Shown in pieces: positions 60,809-64,000 of a stretch of 64,000 bases of DNA (positions are counted from its first letter, which is position 1; each line of letters starts with the position of its first letter). The DNA is taken from assembly GCF_900105385.1 (NCBI RefSeq), contig NZ_LT629772.1, positions 3,658,001 through 3,722,000 on the forward strand, written 5' to 3'. The stretch is from Microlunatus soli. Lineage in GTDB: Bacteria > Actinomycetota > Actinomycetes > Propionibacteriales > Propionibacteriaceae. Position numbers and translations under genes: made by a program. The notes under the pieces were generated by a model that saw only the letters and a list, made by a program, of their open reading frames with translations, had not been told where the DNA came from and made no database searches.

Positions 60809-61810
60809 GTGTCCGCAGTCGCCCGTATCGCCAGCTACGCGATCGGCATGCGGAATCGCTTCCGCGGGATCACCGAGCGACGCGGGATGGTCTGGCGGGG
60901 CCCTGCAGGCTGGGCCGAGTGGAGCCCGTTCGAGGACTACGCCGGCGACGAGCTGGTGCCCTGGCTGAGAGCCGCCCGGGAGATGGCGACCGAGCCGTGG
61001 CCGACCCCGGTCCGGGACAGGATCCCGGTGAACTGCACCATTCCGGTGGTGGAGCCGCAGGTCGCCTACCGGATGGCGGCCGAGTCCGGCTGCGGGACGG
61101 CCAAGATCAAGGTCGCCGAGCCGGGTCAGTCGCCCGGAGATGATCTTGCCCGGGTGGCGGCCGTCCGGGCCGCGCTCGGAGACGGCGGCAGGATCCGAGT
61201 GGACGCCAACGGCGGCTGGGATGTCGACGAGGCCTATGCGGCCCTGCGAGATCTGAACGCCTTCGACCTGGAGTACGCCGAGCAGCCCTGTGCGACCACC
61301 GAGGAACTGGCCGCGCTGCGCGGACGGCTCCGAGCCGGCGGGACACCGATCCCGATCGCGGCCGACGAATCGATCCGACGGGCCACGGATCCCTACCGGG
61401 TGGCCGAGCTCGAGGCCGCAGACCTCGCCGTCCTCAAGGTGCAGCCGCTCGGTGGTGTCCGGGCCTGTCTGGAGATCGCCGCCGGGATCGGGATGCCGGT
61501 GGTGGTGTCCAGTGCGGTCGAGACCAGCATCGGGATCCGGGCCGGCGTCGCCCTGGCCGCAGCGCTGCCGGAGTTGCCGTACGCCTGCGGGCTGAACACC
61601 ATCCGGCTGCTGAAAGATGATCTTGGCCGGCCATCGCTGGTGGCCGAGCAGGGCGTCCTGCCGGTCGACGACCTGGTGGTGGACGACGATGCGGTGCGTC
61701 GCTGTGCTGCCGCCGAGGATGATCATCGGCGCTGGTCGGCGCGACTGGGTGAAACGTTGGCGTCGGCCGGTCTCAGTGAAGATGATCTTGCTGTGCAGGG
61801 GGTTCGATGA
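60809..61810 (+). CDS. menC: o-Succinylbenzoate synthase
   Basis: A 333-residue enolase-superfamily enzyme that dehydrates SHCHC to o-succinylbenzoate. The KxK lysine pair is in GCGTAKIKVAEPG, the first metal Asp in RVDANGGWDVDEA, the Glu in EYAEQPC, the Asp in IPIAADESI and the other-side Lys in LAVLKVQPLGG. GTG start chosen by the -10 box just upstream. Its stop overlaps menD (ATGA). Confidence 0.94.
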   Translation: MSAVARIASYAIGMRNRFRGITERRGMVWRGPAGWAEWSPFEDYAGDELVPWLRAAREMATEPWPTPVRDRIPVNCTIPVVEPQVAYRMAAESGCGTAKIKVAEPGQSPGDDLARVAAVRAALGDGGRIRVDANGGWDVDEAYAALRDLNAFDLEYAEQPCATTEELAALRGRLRAGGTPIPIAADESIRRATDPYRVAELEAADLAVLKVQPLGGVRACLEIAAGIGMPVVVSSAVETSIGIRAGVALAAALPELPYACGLNTIRLLKDDLGRPSLVAEQGVLPVDDLVVDDDAVRRCAAAEDDHRRWSARLGETLASAGLSEDDLAVQGVR

Positions 61811-63465
61811 GTTCGACGGCGTGTGCCCAGGTCGTGGTGGAGGAGTTGATCTCCTTCGGCGTCCGGGAGGCCGTGCTGGCGCCGGGTTCGCGGGACGCGC
61901 CGCTGGCCTATGAACTGTTCGAGGCCGACAAGATCGGCCTGCTCCGGTTGCATGTCCGGATCGACGAACGCAGCGCCGCCTTCACCGCGCTCGGAATGGC
62001 GAAGGCGTCCGGGCTGCCGGTGCCGGTGATCACCACCTCCGGGACCGCGGCCGGCAATCTGCATCCGGCGGTGATGGAGGCCTGGCATTCCCGGATCCCG
62101 TTGATCGCGATCACGGCCGACCGACCGCTGTCCATGATCGACACCGGAGCCAATCAGACCACCCGGCAGCGCGGCCTGTTCGCCGGACACGTGCGGTCCG
62201 AGGTGCAGGTGACCAGCAGCGAATCCAGCCCGCGGGCGTGGCGCTTCGCCATCCAACGCGCGCTGGTGGCAGCATCCGGCCGGCGCAGCATGATCGGCGG
62301 GCCGGCCCACATCAACATCGCCTTCGACGAACCGCTCGTCCCGGAGCCGATCGATCGACCCGAGGAGGACTTCCGACAGATCGATCCGGTTGCGGTGTCG
62401 GTCGCGCCGACCGTGCTGCCGTCTGCGCCGCAGACGGTGATCATCGCCGGTGACCTGCCACCGGAGGAGGGACACCGGATCGCCCACCTGGCCGAACGGG
62501 CCGCGATCCCGTTGCTTGCCGAGCCGTCCAGCAACGCCCGGCGTGGACCGGCGGCGATCGGCAGCTACCGGCTGCTGCTGCAGTCGAGCCTCACCGACGA
62601 CATCGAACGGGTGGTCGTGGTCGGGCATCCGACGCTGTCCCGCCCGGTGTCGGCCCTGATGCGCCGGCCGGACCTGGAGCTGATCGTCGTCGACGGAAGT
62701 CCGGAGTGGGCCGACCCGGCGATGAACGCCGACCGGGTGTTGGGCGGCATCAGCTTCGACGACAGCGAGGACCGGGGCGGTGTGCAGGACGGCGACTGGC
62801 TGTCCCGGTGGCAACAGGCCGACCATGCACTGCGTCCGAAGATCGACGAACTGATCACCACGACAGCGGCCGACGGCGAGTCGATCACCGGCCCGACGCT
62901 GGCTGCGACCCTGTGGCGAGCTCTCGGCGAGGACGACCAGTTGTTCGTCGGATCGTCCAACCCGGTCCGTGATCTTGATCTCGCACCGATCGGACCGACG
63001 GTCCCGCAGACCTACGCCAACCGGGGGCTGGCCGGGATCGACGGAGCACTGTCGACCGCGGCCGGGATCGCGCTGGCCTCGGACCGGCCGACGCACGCGC
63101 TGGTCGGTGATCTGACCTTCCTGCATGACGCCGGTGGGTTGATCGTCCCGACCGCCGAACCCAGGCCAGGGCTACGGATCGTCGTCGCCAACGACGACGG
63201 GGGAAGCATCTTCGCCACGCTGGAACAGGGCCACCCGGCCCAGATGGGTGCGTTCGAACGGGTCTTCGGCGTCGGTCACGGGACCGACCTGTCGGGACTG
63301 GCCGCCGCGGTCGGTGCGGGCTACCTCAAGATCAACTCGGTCGACCAGCTGACGGCGGCCCTGCGGCAGCCGCCGAGCGGGATCGAGGTGCTCGACGTCA
63401 TCGTGGACCGGCGCCATCGTCGTACTCTCGATCAGCAGCTCAACGGGCTCGCAGCCACGCTCTGA
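61807..63465 (+). CDS. menD: SEPHCHC synthase (MenD)
   Basis: A 552-residue thiamine-diphosphate enzyme that joins isochorismate and 2-oxoglutarate. VLAPGSRDAPLAYELF has the conserved start, IDERSAAFTALGMAKASG includes the catalytic Glu of the ThDP site, TTSGTAAGNLHPAVMEA follows, and the ThDP/metal motif is LVGDLTFLHDAGG with VANDDGGSIF. It overlaps menC at the start, and its end overlaps the convergent nuclease gene by 26 nt. Confidence 0.95.
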   Translation: MSSTACAQVVVEELISFGVREAVLAPGSRDAPLAYELFEADKIGLLRLHVRIDERSAAFTALGMAKASGLPVPVITTSGTAAGNLHPAVMEAWHSRIPLIAITADRPLSMIDTGANQTTRQRGLFAGHVRSEVQVTSSESSPRAWRFAIQRALVAASGRRSMIGGPAHINIAFDEPLVPEPIDRPEEDFRQIDPVAVSVAPTVLPSAPQTVIIAGDLPPEEGHRIAHLAERAAIPLLAEPSSNARRGPAAIGSYRLLLQSSLTDDIERVVVVGHPTLSRPVSALMRRPDLELIVVDGSPEWADPAMNADRVLGGISFDDSEDRGGVQDGDWLSRWQQADHALRPKIDELITTTAADGESITGPTLAATLWRALGEDDQLFVGSSNPVRDLDLAPIGPTVPQTYANRGLAGIDGALSTAAGIALASDRPTHALVGDLTFLHDAGGLIVPTAEPRPGLRIVVANDDGGSIFATLEQGHPAQMGAFERVFGVGHGTDLSGLAAAVGAGYLKINSVDQLTAALRQPPSGIEVLDVIVDRRHRRTLDQQLNGLAATL

Positions 63466-64000
63466 CGACCGCGGTGGCGATCACGTCGTCCTCGTTGTAC
63501 TGCAGCACCCTGGTCCGAGCCAGTTCTCGTTGCTCGGCGGACTCGGCGTGCACCGCGTCGATGAACCAGCGCGTCGAATTCAACCCTCCGGCGTCGTCAT
63601 CGCGCCAGTTGAATCCGGCGGCGAGTGTTGCGACCGGCTTCAGGCCGATGCCGTCGACGCCGAAGAAGTTTTCCTTGATCACCGGGAACAGATCGCAGAA
63701 CGAGGTCGCCGCGAACTCCAGCGCCCAGCCGAAGATCGGCTCGTCCGGGTGGGCCTCGGCGAGCCGCCGCAGGGCCGCCACCTCGAAGCCGCTGTAGTGG
63801 TAGACCCGGACGCTCTCCTCGCCCTCGGCCTGCTCCCGCAGCCAGCTCAGCGCACGGACGGCGAGCTGTCGCTCGGTGTCGGCGTCCGGGTCGGAGAAGT
63901 CGACGAACGGCTGGTACGCACCGTCGGTCGATCCGCCCTGATGCGTCCGGAATCCCCACAGATAAATGGATCCCTCGGCGGTGGTCTCGATGTCGAAGTC
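63440..64000 (-). CDS. TM0106-type RecB-like nuclease, C-terminal part (cut by window edge)
   Basis: The last 186 codons of a longer protein. The visible part is an RNase H-like 3'-5' exonuclease domain: DFDIETTAEG with the DxE pair at the edge, YLWGF, VYHYSGFEVAAL, and VLQYNEDDVIATAVVRAWL with the terminal acidic pair, as in the YprB/TM0106 family. In that family an upstream RecB-like nuclease domain precedes it, which here would lie beyond the window. It probably acts in DNA or nucleotide processing. Overlaps the 3' end of menD by 26 nt. Confidence 0.82.
   Translation of the reverse strand, partial: DFDIETTAEGSIYLWGFRTHQGGSTDGAYQPFVDFSDPDADTERQLAVRALSWLREQAEGEESVRVYHYSGFEVAALRRLAEAHPDEPIFGWALEFAATSFCDLFPVIKENFFGVDGIGLKPVATLAAGFNWRDDDAGGLNSTRWFIDAVHAESAEQRELARTRVLQYNEDDVIATAVVRAWLRAR

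Overview
The window is 64 kb of uniformly GC-rich bacterial chromosome with actinobacterial hallmarks: an Lsr2 nucleoid protein, a resuscitation-promoting-factor (Rpf) cell-wall lysozyme, a DUF3073 protein, menaquinone genes, many GTG starts and many ATGA/GTGA stop-start overlaps. The gene mix (PurF with its N-terminal propeptide, several carbohydrate ABC operons of the LplB/YtcP kind, ROK and LacI regulators) fits a soil-type Propionibacteriales such as Microlunatus. That placement is inference, because there is no rRNA in the window.

1-13.3 kb is a small specialised-metabolite locus. It holds an adenylation-carrier didomain protein stop-start coupled to a cytochrome P450 that leaves the window at the left edge, an SDR, a PLP aminotransferase, a tryptophan 2,3-dioxygenase-family enzyme, a second P450 coupled to a secreted peptidase-like hydrolase, an HTH_42 (AlkZ/YcaQ-type) protein, an A-T-C NRPS and a kynurenine-formamidase-like hydrolase with the HGGYWR signature. 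The set matches the tryptophan to beta-hydroxytryptophan to beta-hydroxykynurenine to quinoline-2-carboxylate route known for the chromophores of DNA-bisintercalating peptides. A 166-bp MITE-like inverted repeat separates it from the core genome.

13.5-26 kb is mostly core: purF, a small membrane protein, purM, DUF3073, a lysophospholipase-like hydrolase, NDH-2, and tRNA-Phe, tRNA-Asp and tRNA-Glu. Then come two SH3-repeat secreted wall enzymes (one NlpC/P60, one Rpf) that share a ~170-nt leader, a small zincin, a membrane-tethered protein that looks like an isolated GroEL apical domain, divergent from a DUF1992 (DnaJ-related) gene across a perfect palindrome, and tRNA-Lys. 26-42 kb holds a secreted Ala/Asp-rich protein, an oxidoreductase-DinB pair, a methyltransferase-ABC exporter pair, a sugar ABC operon preceded by three palindromic units phased at 25 bp, Lsr2, a divergent MFS/LysR pair, an M81 peptidase and an M4 protease carrying a C-terminal emfourin-like inhibitor domain.

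41-44 kb is a gene-poor island with two nearly identical 30-bp palindromes, one before the M4 protease and one before a secreted protein made of 30 INGSxx hexapeptides whose reading frame is broken by one missing base. A TrmB/LuxR-type regulator follows. 44-64 kb returns to metabolism: gnd-gntK, an SDR, a ROK regulator divergent from a DUF1479 gene, an ArsR/SRPBCC pair with an operator inside its promoter, a PLDc_N/MobA-like pair, a CDP-alcohol phosphotransferase, a complete sugar ABC operon with its LacI regulator, a glycosyltransferase, the men genes (menA-menE divergent from menC-menD) and the C-terminal end of a TM0106-type nuclease at the right edge.
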